The position numbers and the translations under genes are program-made. The notes beneath the pieces are model-generated. The model searched no databases, was not told the DNA's origin, and saw only the letters and a program-made list of their open reading frames with translations. From CAIMMJ01 sp037131955 (GTDB taxonomy: Bacteria > Bacteroidota > Bacteroidia > UBA4408), in contig JBAXQC010000037.1 of the NCBI GenBank assembly GCA_037131955.1, positions 1-28,020 of the forward strand: a stretch of DNA of 28,020 nt, read 5' to 3'. Positions within the stretch are counted from its first letter, which is position 1. Each line of letters begins with the position of its first letter. Below are positions 8,691-17,718 of this stretch, in pieces.

Positions 8691-8723
8691 TTTTTAATAG
8701 CAATCATCCTAAAAACAAAAGTC

Positions 8724-9554
8724 ATGAAAACAATTCATATCATATATAGAAATACTATGCTAGCCATGCTATTTTTATTAACTATAAACTTGTTAAGCAA
8801 TGAAGTTAATGCTCAAGACATTATTGTTAAAACAAATAAAAATAGAATAAATACACGTGTTTTAATAGCTAATGACAGCTTAGTAAAATGCAAAGGTTTT
8901 TTAACCAATATGGATACAGTTTTTTCTGTGAGTGTAAGTGAAATTGCTTTCATACTTTTTGAGAAAGGGAATATTAAATACTATAACAATGAAAGTATCA
9001 ACACTGAAGTCAGTAAAAAAAATGAAGAAACAAACTCCGAATTCTTCAGAGAAAATAACGTAAAGCCAAAAGGAAAAATTAATGAAAGAGACCAATTAAA
9101 TTCTAATGAAAAGTTCTTTCACAATTTTGAGATAGGCTCAGGAATCACCGCTGGAAGGTTATTTAACCCCAACAATGACAATATTTTACCCTTTCAAATA
9201 AACTTAAGGTACGTACTTAGTTTTAAAAATCCCTCATCCTTAGGATTGGGACTGAATGCTAACTATTCTAATTTAGCTTCAGTTGTATATGGTAAAAGGT
9301 ATTCTGTGCATGGTGTTGGACAAATCTACATCATAAAAAACAAGGAGTATGTATTGTATTTAAATGGAATGGCAGGGTTGGCATATTTTGAAACATACCG
9401 CAATTTTTCTCAATTTGGTCCACAAGATAGAACTGTACTTCCTAGCATACACTGCGGAATAGGGTTTAAATCTTATTGGTCAGGTACATCGGGCTATTTT
9501 ATTGAAACCGGAATTGGAGGTCCTTATTTGATAAACGCAGGAGTATTTTTTTGA
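8724..9554 (+). CDS. Predicted outer-membrane beta-barrel protein
   Basis: A 276-residue protein with a signal peptide (about residues 1-31, cleaved after NEVNAQ). The first mature segment, DIIVKTNKNRINTRVLIAND then VSVSEIAFILFEKGN, resembles a short beta module seen at the N-terminus of many Bacteroidota envelope proteins (DIIxxxxGxxIxAxV... then IxxIxYxNG). A charged, Asn/Lys/Glu-rich linker spans about 91-135. Residues 136-276 look like an outer-membrane barrel with alternating strands (GSGITAGRLF, INLRYVLSF, LGLGLNANY, YVLYLNGMAGLAYF, CGIGFKSYW, FIETGIGGPY) and a terminal Phe, the usual barrel-insertion signal. It follows the CsgG/TolB-like gene by 33 bases and precedes a strong hairpin terminator. 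The function is unknown. Confidence 0.7.
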   Translation: MKTIHIIYRNTMLAMLFLLTINLLSNEVNAQDIIVKTNKNRINTRVLIANDSLVKCKGFLTNMDTVFSVSVSEIAFILFEKGNIKYYNNESINTEVSKKNEETNSEFFRENNVKPKGKINERDQLNSNEKFFHNFEIGSGITAGRLFNPNNDNILPFQINLRYVLSFKNPSSLGLGLNANYSNLASVVYGKRYSVHGVGQIYIIKNKEYVLYLNGMAGLAYFETYRNFSQFGPQDRTVLPSIHCGIGFKSYWSGTSGYFIETGIGGPYLINAGVFF

Positions 9555-9579
9555 AAAATTAATGCTATGTGCGATAAAC

Positions 9580-9611
9580 AAAAACCCTCAGTACATTTAC
9601 TGAGGGTTTTT
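9580..9611. terminator. Bidirectional intrinsic terminator
   Basis: A perfect inverted repeat: 14-bp stem (AAAAACCCTCAGTA at 9580-9593 pairing with TACTGAGGGTTTTT at 9598-9611) closed by a four-base CATT loop. The A-run on one side and T-run on the other give a U-tract on either strand. It lies between the convergent genes ending at 9554 (+) and 9648 (-), so it can serve both. Confidence 0.85.
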
Positions 9612-9647
9612 ATTTCAAGGATAAATAGTTTAACCTCAATTGATTAT

Positions 9648-12600
9648 TTATTTCTTTATAAATTTATCTCTAATTAAAAAGCCATCATCTTTACCTTTTA
9701 CATTAAAATAATAAACTCCTGCGGAAAGGTTACAAACGTTAATTGAATTGGAGTGCTTATTGCTCAAAACTAATTCGCCTAATGTATTGTAAATAGTTAT
9801 TTCATAAATAGTATTTGCAGCGGTAGAAAAATATAAATTTTCATCAGTTGGATTAGGAAAATATTCTATGTTCGCCGTTTTAATTGTGTTGTTAGAGACA
9901 GTTAAATCCGGATTAAACAACAAACTGTATTGATTTCTAATTAATGAAGTATCCATTACAACAATAGTAATGGTGGTGTCAGAGTAAATTGGAATTAAAC
10001 TCTCACTTAAATTATCTTTTAAGAATGCTTGGTTTGCATAATTTTGTATTCCTTCAATTTGTAATTGTATTGCACCAATTTGAGCAACCTTAATTTCAAT
10101 AGGAATTTCATTTGTTTCATTAAAATTATTTACAGTATTAATAGCATAAGCCAGACCATTTAATTTGCTTGAAATATTAGGTAGATTTGGATTAATGCTA
10201 TACAACTTATTGGCATCAAAATCATTGTCAAAATTTTCAGTTGCCAATTCATTTATTCTAATGAGGGTCTCATCAAAATTATATTCTTGAGTTAATTTTA
10301 ATTTAATTATTCCATTTGCAGAGCTGGTATTTGAACTTCTAAAAAAAGTAGCATTACCTGCTGACTTAACTTGTTCAGATGTTGCAATTAAAGTTGGATT
10401 TATATTGTTTGCTTTTACCCAAAATCCTTGCGATGAAGCAATAATATTTGTTCCACCATTAACTCCTATACCTCCTGAGCCAGCAACGTATGTAGCATAT
10501 TGTTGAATATCGGCATTGTAGATATAAATTGCTCCATTCACCCCATTCCTGCTCCAATCTGGGCTGTCCCAATCTATTGCAGATGGGTAAGGGTTAGCTA
10601 TTAAATTCCAGCCATCATTTTCTGGGCTTGCAATTGGTGTGGTATTGCTATAAGTGATAGGAAAATTAAATGCACCTTTTGAAATTGGCCCTGTTACGTC
10701 AATTGTAATGTTATTTGTATTCACAGGTCCAGTGCCCAAATATACCATATATCCTTTTCCTTGCTCAACAATATTGTTTGCATTTGTTGGTGGCACATAA
10801 CCGTTTGCACTTGTTCCATTTACTGATTCGTTGTAGGAATATACAGAAACAAATCCTCCTGCATTACCTGTTGCGCCTGTAAAACCAGAAGTAGCAAAAT
10901 CGTCCATCCATGCACCAATAGTTGAGTTTTGAACTGGATTCCCTAAAAACGCCCAACCTGTTAATCCGCTTGGGGCAAAACGCTCCATGGTAATATTTCC
11001 CACATAAGTTGCCTGACTTTCTAATGGAGCTATTCTTGCAGTTTTTGTGGCTGTTGACAATAGAGTAAAAATTTGTCCATTATTGGTAAATGTGCCTTTT
11101 GCCAATGTTAATGTATTTTTTAAACTGGCGGTACAATTTAAAGTTGTACCAATACTTACGTTTTGTTCGAGATCATAAAAATTAATTACAGATGAATTGT
11201 TAGTACCAATTGTATGTAATGTTGAACCAATGCCGCTACAATCTCGGATCTTTAAGGCACCTAAATTAAATGTGAATGAGCCATCGTTTAAAATATTGCC
11301 ATACACGTCAATAGTAATATTAGAATTTATTACAACCGACGCACCTGCTTGAATCGTTAAATTATTGCATTCTAAATTTTGAGAAACAATGCAAGTATTA
11401 AATGCACTAGAATTGATGACTACATTTTTATTTTTTGAGGGTAATCCATTGGTCCAATTGCCAACTAAGGCAGAGTTAGAACTAATATTACCCGTCCAAT
11501 TTGTTGATGAAAAACTTAAGGTGATAGTTACTGAATTAGAACTTACTGGATTTGGATTTGCATTGGGGTTGTTTGAAACTAACACACAAGTTATGATGTC
11601 TCCATTTAAAATATCTGTGGTAGTATAGGTTGATGAATTTGCACCAGGAATAGGGATACCGTTTTTTCTCCATTGATAAGATGGTATAGTTCCGCCGTTA
11701 GTTATTGAAGAGCTAAATACAATTCCATTGCAGGGATTTGATGCATCTTGCGAGATAGAAATTGTTGGTAATAACAGAGGAGTAACAATTACTTGAATTG
11801 TGTTTGAAACAGCACTGCAACCGTTTGCATTGGTATGCAATACTGAATAATTTCCCGATTGAGTGGCCGATATACTAACACCCGTTTGTCCTCCGGGGCT
11901 CCATAAATGTGTTCCAGTTCTATTGGAGGTTAATGTTACACTTCCTCCTTCATTGAAAGTTGTTGGCCCCCCTGCGGAAATGCTTACCGTTAGTGCGGGA
12001 TTATCAATTTCCGAAATTTCTATGGAAATATTACCTGTTGCAGATCCGTAGCCCTCCGCAACAACAAAATAAGTAGTGTTAGGGCTAACCAATCTTTTTA
12101 ACGAAGCCCTGGAACCTGCGCAATATTCACCGTTGTCGTCATTAGAAACTATTTGTGTTCCCGAGGCATTTAGCAAGTGTATATACGTATCGAAATTTGA
12201 ATTGCAAGTAGATATTCTAACAGAATCTGTGCAAGGGCCTGTTGTAAACCTGTAAAAAATATCCGGTGAAGATTGTTGATTTGTTCCTGTATATGTGCTT
12301 GTAAAACCAGACCCACTAGAAGTTGAAAGATTACTTGAGTAAGGTAAACTGGCAATTATAGGATTAGATAATAAGTTTCCAACTCTTTGGTTTACCGTTA
12401 CCGTTAGAACGTTTGAAAATACATCGGGGCAAGAAGAAGAGGATGACCTTGCTCTTAGCTGAACAGAGCCGGGATTTCCATTATAGGAAAGTGACGATGT
12501 AATTGCACCGGTGATATCAGTCCAATTGCTACCGCCATCTATTGATTGTTGCCATTGAACAGAGGTTCCAGTGTTGCCAGATAAATTATAGGAGCCTGCT

Positions 12601-15095
12601 GTTCCTGCCGTTAATGTTGCCGGGCCAACAATGGTTCCACCAACAAGAGGTGTTCCGCAACTTGCAACAGTCTCTATCGTAAAGTCGTCCATATTTAAAT
12701 CATACATATCTGCTGCACTAAAAGCTCTAAAGCCAATGTAATAGATTCCACTGGAGGAAGGAGAAATTATACTGGTTGTTCCTTCGGTATAAGTAGTATT
12801 TGTAATGTTTGAATTTGAAAATACCGCACTGGAAGTCATTCCGGCGGCAGTTGCTATACTTCCCCACTTTACTTCTAATCTCTCGGGATATGTTGCAGAA
12901 CGTACCCTGTACCAAAAACGTATTCTATAGTTTTGCCCAGCCACCAAATTTAGTGGCGGTGTAAATAGCCAATCATTTGCGGCATTGGTTGTACTGTAAG
13001 AGTAGGTCATGGTATTGGGGGTAGACCTTGGATTTGTTGTTCCAACACTCCAGGTTGCACCATCGTTGTTTACATCTGAAATAGACCATCCACAAGGTAA
13101 AGCAGAGGTGGCATCAAAATTTTGAGTGTGAGGAAATGTATTTATTGTTGGGTCTGTAAATACAACTTGCACAGGAGTAGAATTTGTGGTTGTTCCTCCG
13201 CAAGTTACGGCACACCTGTACCACCTTGAGCTGTTTACTGAGGCAGAAAGAGAAAACGAAGTTGCTCCACCAACATTTGTGTACGTTCCATTATCAGGAC
13301 TAGATTGCCACTGATAGGTTTGACCTGTTCCTAACGTAATTCCGGAAAGCGTTAGTAAAACATTACTGGTTACGCAAATGTTACTTGGCGAAGCAATAGT
13401 TGTAGCAACAGGAGGAGGATTGATGCAAGCACTAGGGTTTGCTAATTGAAGTGCAGTAAAAGCATTTACTCTTCCATAGCCTAAATCAGTAGACCAAGTG
13501 CCATTGGGTTGGTTTGTTACTCCCGAATTATAGGTGTAACCTCCAACCTTATCACAAGTAGATTCTATAATTTGCCTGGCTTGAGCTGCGGTTAAAGTGG
13601 GATTTGCAGATAGTATTAAAGCCATAACTCCTGCCGCATTCGGACAGGCCGAAGAAGTACCATTAAAAGTAGGTGCATAATTTCCTGTGCTATAACCTGC
13701 ACTACCACTGATATCTGTAGTATAAATTTTTACCCCCGGGGCACCAATGTCAACATTTGTTCCAAAATTTGAGCCCCAAAAAGTTTCTCCATCACACGAA
13801 GAAGGATTTTTTCTCTGATTGCACATACTCATCGCAGCAACAGCTATCACATTTTGAAGTGTTGCAGGATAGCTTACAGAAGAATTATTGTTTCCTGCGG
13901 CAAATAAAACAGGACTACCCAAGCCACCTCTTCCTTGAGAAAGGGCCCTGCCAATAGGGTCGTTTATTAGAGAAGATGATCCTCCACCTCCCCAAGAATT
14001 ACTTAAAACATCTGCTGCTCCTTGGTTCCAAGCCCAATCTATTGACGCACCAATCCAGGAGTTTTGAGTAACCCAACTTCCGCCAGAACCATAAGCAATT
14101 CTTACAGGTACAATTTTACAATTGTATGCTATTCCAGCCACCCCTAAATTATTATTTCCTACGCCAGCAACAATTCCTGCACAAGCAGTTCCGTGTGCAT
14201 CATTGCCGGATGGAGCTCCACCACTGTTTAACCCGGTACCATCATATCCACCAAGCATGTTTGCCAATAAATCTGGATGCACTAAATCTACTCCTTCATC
14301 AATTATTGCAACCTTAATAGCTGAGCTACCTGTTGTTATTCCCCATGCATTAAACACTTTCATATCTGCACCTGCTGTTCCATTAAACTGTATAGCAGAA
14401 CCTGTATTATTCAGCGACCATTGGTAGCTTAGAAAGGTGTCATTGGTATTAAACTTTTTAAGAAGCAAAAGAAAATCAGGCTCTGAAAAAGCAAATTTAT
14501 TTGATTCGGCAAATTTATTGGCCAAGTCTAAAGCATTTCCTGCAGATGATTTATCAACAGTTATAAAGTACACTAAATTATCATAGGAATATTGTTTTGA
14601 GATTTTTGCATTGCTTTTTTTTACTTCTTCCGAGAGCAATGGTAAGTCTGATTCGTTTTTAAGTTTAACTGCAAATTGGTCTGTAACTCCTTGCAAGGTT
14701 CCGTCCGTAAAAACTAAAAAAGGGTTTGCAAAAACAACATTAGTTTTTTGATTGAGTTCAAAAAGAATTTTACTAATTTTTTCTTCGGAAATTGTTTCAT
14801 CAATAAATTCCAAAACAGCCACTTTTGGCGAAGGAAGTAACATCTCCTTGTTTAATGCTTTTAGTAATGGAAATTCATTTACAACAGATGATTGCTCTGC
14901 AAATGATAAGTCCTCTGTAAATTTTACAAGTATTTTCTTTTTAGAAACAGTATATTCTATTTTACCATCTGGCGAATAAGAATAAAATCCTTTGTCTCCT
15001 GCAAATGAGAATGAGGAAAATAGGAAAAGCAACATTAAAAAATGTAAAAAGAAAAAGTAAGATTTTTGTAAGGTTTTTGTATAAAAATGCTTCAT
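9648..15095 (-). CDS. Large secreted S8 (subtilisin-like) serine peptidase with T9SS type A sorting domain
   Basis: A 1815-residue multidomain exoprotein. Residues 1-32 are a signal peptide. Residues about 45-212 look like two successive propeptide-like repeats. The peptidase spans about 215-555, with the triad Asp266 (VAIIDEGVD), His301 (NDAHGTACAGIVAG) and Ser481 (FNGTSSACPNAAGV), and oxyanion Asn402 (FAAGNNNS). Then come an Ig-like domain (about 560-648), a choice-of-anchor J/MAM-like domain (about 650-812, CGWSISDVNNDGATW and NDWLFTPPLNLVAG), another Ig-like domain, a PPC-like domain (about 915-1035), further Ig-like repeats, and a long beta-rich region. The last 75 residues (FPNPTDENLYF, ITIYNTLGELVL, LSAGVYYFNVKG) are a T9SS type A sorting tail, so it should cross the outer membrane by T9SS and be released or anchored at the surface. 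All catalytic residues are present. It is probably a degradative or adhesive enzyme. It appears monocistronic. Confidence 0.93.
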   Translation of the reverse strand: MKHFYTKTLQKSYFFFLHFLMLLFLFSSFSFAGDKGFYSYSPDGKIEYTVSKKKILVKFTEDLSFAEQSSVVNEFPLLKALNKEMLLPSPKVAVLEFIDETISEEKISKILFELNQKTNVVFANPFLVFTDGTLQGVTDQFAVKLKNESDLPLLSEEVKKSNAKISKQYSYDNLVYFITVDKSSAGNALDLANKFAESNKFAFSEPDFLLLLKKFNTNDTFLSYQWSLNNTGSAIQFNGTAGADMKVFNAWGITTGSSAIKVAIIDEGVDLVHPDLLANMLGGYDGTGLNSGGAPSGNDAHGTACAGIVAGVGNNNLGVAGIAYNCKIVPVRIAYGSGGSWVTQNSWIGASIDWAWNQGAADVLSNSWGGGGSSSLINDPIGRALSQGRGGLGSPVLFAAGNNNSSVSYPATLQNVIAVAAMSMCNQRKNPSSCDGETFWGSNFGTNVDIGAPGVKIYTTDISGSAGYSTGNYAPTFNGTSSACPNAAGVMALILSANPTLTAAQARQIIESTCDKVGGYTYNSGVTNQPNGTWSTDLGYGRVNAFTALQLANPSACINPPPVATTIASPSNICVTSNVLLTLSGITLGTGQTYQWQSSPDNGTYTNVGGATSFSLSASVNSSRWYRCAVTCGGTTTNSTPVQVVFTDPTINTFPHTQNFDATSALPCGWSISDVNNDGATWSVGTTNPRSTPNTMTYSYSTTNAANDWLFTPPLNLVAGQNYRIRFWYRVRSATYPERLEVKWGSIATAAGMTSSAVFSNSNITNTTYTEGTTSIISPSSSGIYYIGFRAFSAADMYDLNMDDFTIETVASCGTPLVGGTIVGPATLTAGTAGSYNLSGNTGTSVQWQQSIDGGSNWTDITGAITSSLSYNGNPGSVQLRARSSSSSCPDVFSNVLTVTVNQRVGNLLSNPIIASLPYSSNLSTSSGSGFTSTYTGTNQQSSPDIFYRFTTGPCTDSVRISTCNSNFDTYIHLLNASGTQIVSNDDNGEYCAGSRASLKRLVSPNTTYFVVAEGYGSATGNISIEISEIDNPALTVSISAGGPTTFNEGGSVTLTSNRTGTHLWSPGGQTGVSISATQSGNYSVLHTNANGCSAVSNTIQVIVTPLLLPTISISQDASNPCNGIVFSSSITNGGTIPSYQWRKNGIPIPGANSSTYTTTDILNGDIITCVLVSNNPNANPNPVSSNSVTITLSFSSTNWTGNISSNSALVGNWTNGLPSKNKNVVINSSAFNTCIVSQNLECNNLTIQAGASVVINSNITIDVYGNILNDGSFTFNLGALKIRDCSGIGSTLHTIGTNNSSVINFYDLEQNVSIGTTLNCTASLKNTLTLAKGTFTNNGQIFTLLSTATKTARIAPLESQATYVGNITMERFAPSGLTGWAFLGNPVQNSTIGAWMDDFATSGFTGATGNAGGFVSVYSYNESVNGTSANGYVPPTNANNIVEQGKGYMVYLGTGPVNTNNITIDVTGPISKGAFNFPITYSNTTPIASPENDGWNLIANPYPSAIDWDSPDWSRNGVNGAIYIYNADIQQYATYVAGSGGIGVNGGTNIIASSQGFWVKANNINPTLIATSEQVKSAGNATFFRSSNTSSANGIIKLKLTQEYNFDETLIRINELATENFDNDFDANKLYSINPNLPNISSKLNGLAYAINTVNNFNETNEIPIEIKVAQIGAIQLQIEGIQNYANQAFLKDNLSESLIPIYSDTTITIVVMDTSLIRNQYSLLFNPDLTVSNNTIKTANIEYFPNPTDENLYFSTAANTIYEITIYNTLGELVLSNKHSNSINVCNLSAGVYYFNVKGKDDGFLIRDKFIKK

Positions 15096-15132
15096 TAGAA
15101 TTTCATTAGAATGACGAAGATACTAAAAATAT

Positions 15133-15140
15133 CAAAATTA
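15133..15140 (-). promoter_or_regulatory. TAnnTTTG -7 promoter box upstream of the subtilase gene
   Basis: On the minus strand 15140-15133 reads TAATTTTG, an exact match to the Bacteroidota -7 consensus, giving a leader of about 30 bases to the ATG at 15095. No TTTG is at the ideal -33 distance. A second, weaker box (TATCTTCG, 15122-15115) overlaps the same leader. Confidence 0.3.
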
Positions 15141-15206
15141 AAAGATTTGTTAACAACTGATTACTAAGTAAATAAAATGTAAATCAGAAAATAATTCTAC
15201 AAATCT

Positions 15207-16322
15207 CTAAGTTAAAATTTTCGTTCTTTCCCTTTCTATAAATCCACCGCCTACTAAATCATTTTCATCGTAAAAAACTGCAGATTGGCCGGGTGCGATT
15301 CCTGAAACAGATTTATGAAAAAGTACACGTAATTTTTCTCCTTCACTTTTTACTGTGGCTATTGTCCCGGAGTCTTTGTACCTTATTTTAGTAAGAAAAG
15401 TCTTTTCTGCGCCTATAGAATCAAACTTTATAAGGTTATAATTTCTTACCAACATGGTTTGTTTTTCCAAATCTTCTTTTTTTCCTAAAACTACTCTATT
15501 GGTTTCAGGAATAATTTCTAAAACAAAATAAGGTTCACCAAAGGCAATTTCTAATCCTTTGCGTTGTCCAACGGTATAAAATGGATAGCCTTTGTGTTTG
15601 CCTACCACAGTTCCATCTTGTAAAATAAATTCGCCACCATTAACTTGTTCTTCCAAGCCATCTACCTTGTGTTTTAAAAAACTACGGTAATCATTATCGG
15701 GCACAAAACATATTTCATAGCTTTCGCTTTTTGCTGCCAATTCGTGGTAGCCTCTGTCAATTGCCATTTTTTTTATTTCCGATTTTTTGTAATTTCCTAA
15801 TGGAAGTAACGTTCTTTTTAAACACTCTTGCTTTAATCCCCACAATACATAAGATTGATCTTTGCTTTCGTCTAGTCCCTTGCTAATTACATATCTTCCA
15901 TTTTCTTCCCTTATTTGAGCATAGTGGCCAGTAGCAATAAATTCGCAACCCAATTGATCTGCTCTTTTTAGCAATGCTTCCCATTTAATATGTGTGTTGC
16001 AAAGAACGCAAGGATTTGGTGTTCTTCCGGCAAGGTATTCATCTACAAAATTATCAATAATAAAACTTCCAAATTCTTCTCTAATATCTAAAATATAATG
16101 AGGGAAATTATGTTCAACCGCCATCATTCTGGCGTCGTTAATAGAGTCTAAGCTACAACAACCCGTTTCTTTTTTTGAACTACCAGAAGTGCTGTAATCC
16201 CAGGTTTTCATGGTAATACCAATTACATCATATCCTTGTTCTTGCAAAAGCAAAGCACACACAGAACTATCAATACCACCACTCATTGCTACTAAAACTT
16301 TTCCTTTGCTTTCAGTTTTCAT
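15207..16322 (-). CDS. mnmA: tRNA-specific 2-thiouridylase MnmA
   Basis: A 371-residue enzyme (from the ATG at 16322) that thiolates C2 of the wobble uridine U34 in tRNA-Lys, tRNA-Glu and tRNA-Gln, using ATP and relayed sulfur. The PP-loop is AMSGGIDSSVCALLL (12-26). The two catalytic cysteines are Cys105 or Cys108 in PNPCVLCN and Cys205 in SYEICFVPDNDYR. FIATGHYAQI, KDQSYVLWGL and PFYTVGQRKGL are family signatures, and the C-terminal barrel closes with GQSAVFYDENDLVGGGFI. Length is normal. A GTG two codons upstream (16328) overlaps the previous gene's stop as GTGA and is an alternative start; the ATG begins 2 bases after that stop. It is probably cotranscribed with the MORN-repeat gene. An extra Cys pair (GCCSLDSINDAR) lies at 55-56. 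Confidence 0.95.
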   Translation of the reverse strand: MKTESKGKVLVAMSGGIDSSVCALLLQEQGYDVIGITMKTWDYSTSGSSKKETGCCSLDSINDARMMAVEHNFPHYILDIREEFGSFIIDNFVDEYLAGRTPNPCVLCNTHIKWEALLKRADQLGCEFIATGHYAQIREENGRYVISKGLDESKDQSYVLWGLKQECLKRTLLPLGNYKKSEIKKMAIDRGYHELAAKSESYEICFVPDNDYRSFLKHKVDGLEEQVNGGEFILQDGTVVGKHKGYPFYTVGQRKGLEIAFGEPYFVLEIIPETNRVVLGKKEDLEKQTMLVRNYNLIKFDSIGAEKTFLTKIRYKDSGTIATVKSEGEKLRVLFHKSVSGIAPGQSAVFYDENDLVGGGFIERERTKILT

Positions 16323-16324
16323 TT

Positions 16325-17323
16325 TCACTTTTTTATCAAATTACCTTGCAGATCGTATTCTTCTGATTTTTCTAATTTCCCTTTTTCATCATAGTAACTT
16401 ATTTTGCCAAATAATTTATCTTGCTTATATTCTCCTTTCATTTTTATTATTTGTCCTTCAAGCTCTTCATACAATTCCTGTGATTCATCTTCCTTCATTG
16501 GTTTTTGTTTTTTTACGTATTTCCCTTTGTCGTAAAATTCAATAAATGGTCCATTTTTCTTTCCGCTTTTGTAGCTGTATTCATCTTTTGGAATTCCGTT
16601 TGGATAGGAGCTTTGAAATCTTCCGTTAAACAAAGTAGTCTTGCTTAAGTTTCCATGTGTATAAATTTCTTGCATTCTAAGCGAGCCATCTTCGTTGTAG
16701 AACATCCAACTGCCTTCTCTTTGAGCGAATTTGTAGGTTCCTTCTACTTTTTTTGTTTTGTTTGAAAAATAAACAACGTAATTGCTATCTGGTTCTCCGT
16801 TTTTGTAGTAGCATACCATTAATGGATTTCCCTCGCTGTTAAATGTTTTCCAAGCACCATGTTTTACATTATTTTTAAAGTTTTCTTCTTCGGTTATTTT
16901 TCCATCTTTTTGAAAAGTCTTAAAAACCCCGTCTTTTGCTCCCTTGTTGTAAGATTCTTGCGAAATAATGTTTCCACTAACGTCATAATACACCCAAATG
17001 CTGTCTTTTTTTTGTTCGTAGTAAGCGCCAATCGCCTCTAAAATACCATCTTTATTATACAATGACGTCTTAGTTTTTTTGCCATTATTAAAAAAAACAG
17101 ATTTTGCTTTTATCTTTTTATTTGGATAATAATAGGTAAACAAGCCTGTTGGAACATCGTCAACAAAAGTACCCTCAAATTTTGTATTCCCCTTTTCATC
17201 CACTTTTTTCCAAACACCTTGTTTTTTGCCATTGGAATCAGTAATGTTTGTGGTTTGAGAATAGATAGTTTGACTAAAGACAAGACCAAAAAGAAGCAGT
17301 ATAAGTAAATTATTTTTTTTCAC
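16325..17323 (-). CDS. Secreted MORN-repeat (YwqK-like) protein
   Basis: A protein of about 332 residues counted from a GTG at 17323. The start gives a clean signal peptide, MKKNNLLILLLFGLVFSQ, cleaved near IYSQ. The mature part is a series of MORN-like units of about 22-25 residues with a GxWxxYxxxGxL pattern: GKKQGVWKKVDEKGNTKFEG, TGLFTYYYPNKKIKAKS, DGVFKTFQKDGKITEE, HGAWKTFNSEGNPL, EGSWMFYNEDGSLRMQ, NGPFIEFYDKG, FGKISYYDEKGKLEKSEEYD. Such proteins are often labelled YwqK antitoxins in databases, but no toxin is here. An in-frame TTG at 17332 would extend it by three residues but lies inside the -7 box at 17330-17337, which favours GTG. Its role, perhaps envelope protein binding, is unknown. 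mnmA follows with a 4-base overlap or 2-base gap depending on its start. Confidence 0.8.
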   Translation of the reverse strand: MKKNNLLILLLFGLVFSQTIYSQTTNITDSNGKKQGVWKKVDEKGNTKFEGTFVDDVPTGLFTYYYPNKKIKAKSVFFNNGKKTKTSLYNKDGILEAIGAYYEQKKDSIWVYYDVSGNIISQESYNKGAKDGVFKTFQKDGKITEEENFKNNVKHGAWKTFNSEGNPLMVCYYKNGEPDSNYVVYFSNKTKKVEGTYKFAQREGSWMFYNEDGSLRMQEIYTHGNLSKTTLFNGRFQSSYPNGIPKDEYSYKSGKKNGPFIEFYDKGKYVKKQKPMKEDESQELYEELEGQIIKMKGEYKQDKLFGKISYYDEKGKLEKSEEYDLQGNLIKK

Positions 17324-17329
17324 AGGGGG

Positions 17330-17337
17330 CAAAGTTA
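17330..17337 (-). promoter_or_regulatory. TAnnTTTG promoter box for the MORN gene, leaderless geometry
   Basis: The minus strand reads TAACTTTG, an exact consensus match, followed by CCCCCT and then GTG at 17323. With transcription starting about 6-7 bases after the box, the mRNA would begin at or next to the start codon. No matching -33 box is seen. Confidence 0.42.
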
Positions 17338-17358
17338 CAAAGTGATTTTTAGTTTTTA

Positions 17359-17718
17359 TTATTTATCTGAAACAACTTCTAGTTCAACTTTAACAATACC
17401 ATCTTGGATCATCTCTAATTCTTTGGCAGCTTTTTTACTTAAATCAATTATCCTTTTAGATTTTTTTGGCAATCGGTCATTAATTTTAACAATGGTAGAT
17501 TTACCATTTTTTACATTTGTAACTTTTACTATTGTGCCAAATGCCAGTGTTTTGTGTGCTGCAGTTAAACTATCAGGATTATATTTTTCGCCACTTGTTG
17601 TTCTTCTACCAGAAAATTTATTGGCATAATAACTTGCAAAACCCTTACTAGTTCGTGCAAATAAAAAGCCAACAGAAAAAAACATGACTAAAAATGATGC
17701 AGCTATTTTTTTTTTCAT
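17359..17718 (-). CDS. rlpA: RlpA-like septal/cell-wall double-psi beta-barrel protein
   Basis: A 119-residue exported protein. A signal peptide covers residues 1-21 (cleaved near LFAR). The remainder is one RlpA-type double-psi beta barrel: GFASYYANKFSGRRTTSGEKYN (26-47), LTAAHKTLAFGTIVKVTN (51-68), KINDRLP (78-84), RIIDLSKKAAKELEMIQDG (89-107). Residues corresponding to those needed for lytic transglycosylase activity in Pseudomonas RlpA are present: Glu44, His55 and Asp81. RlpA cleaves peptidoglycan lacking stem peptides, often near the division site. No SPOR domain is present, so septal targeting is not shown. Compared with the common NDRGP motif it has NDRLP. It lies on the same strand as the MORN and mnmA genes but is separated by its own start region. 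Confidence 0.85.
   Translation of the reverse strand: MKKKIAASFLVMFFSVGFLFARTSKGFASYYANKFSGRRTTSGEKYNPDSLTAAHKTLAFGTIVKVTNVKNGKSTIVKINDRLPKKSKRIIDLSKKAAKELEMIQDGIVKVELEVVSDK

Noticed and set aside
14122..14427. Plus-strand open frame of 101 codons inside the subtilase gene
   Set aside because: It is antisense to the catalytic domain of a well-supported gene and encodes a low-complexity Pro/Ser/Ala-rich chain, as expected from the complement of Gly/Ser/Asn-rich coding DNA.
16325..17323. YwqK-type antitoxin of a toxin-antitoxin pair
   Set aside because: The protein has a signal peptide and MORN-like repeats; no toxin gene is adjacent, and the neighbour is mnmA.
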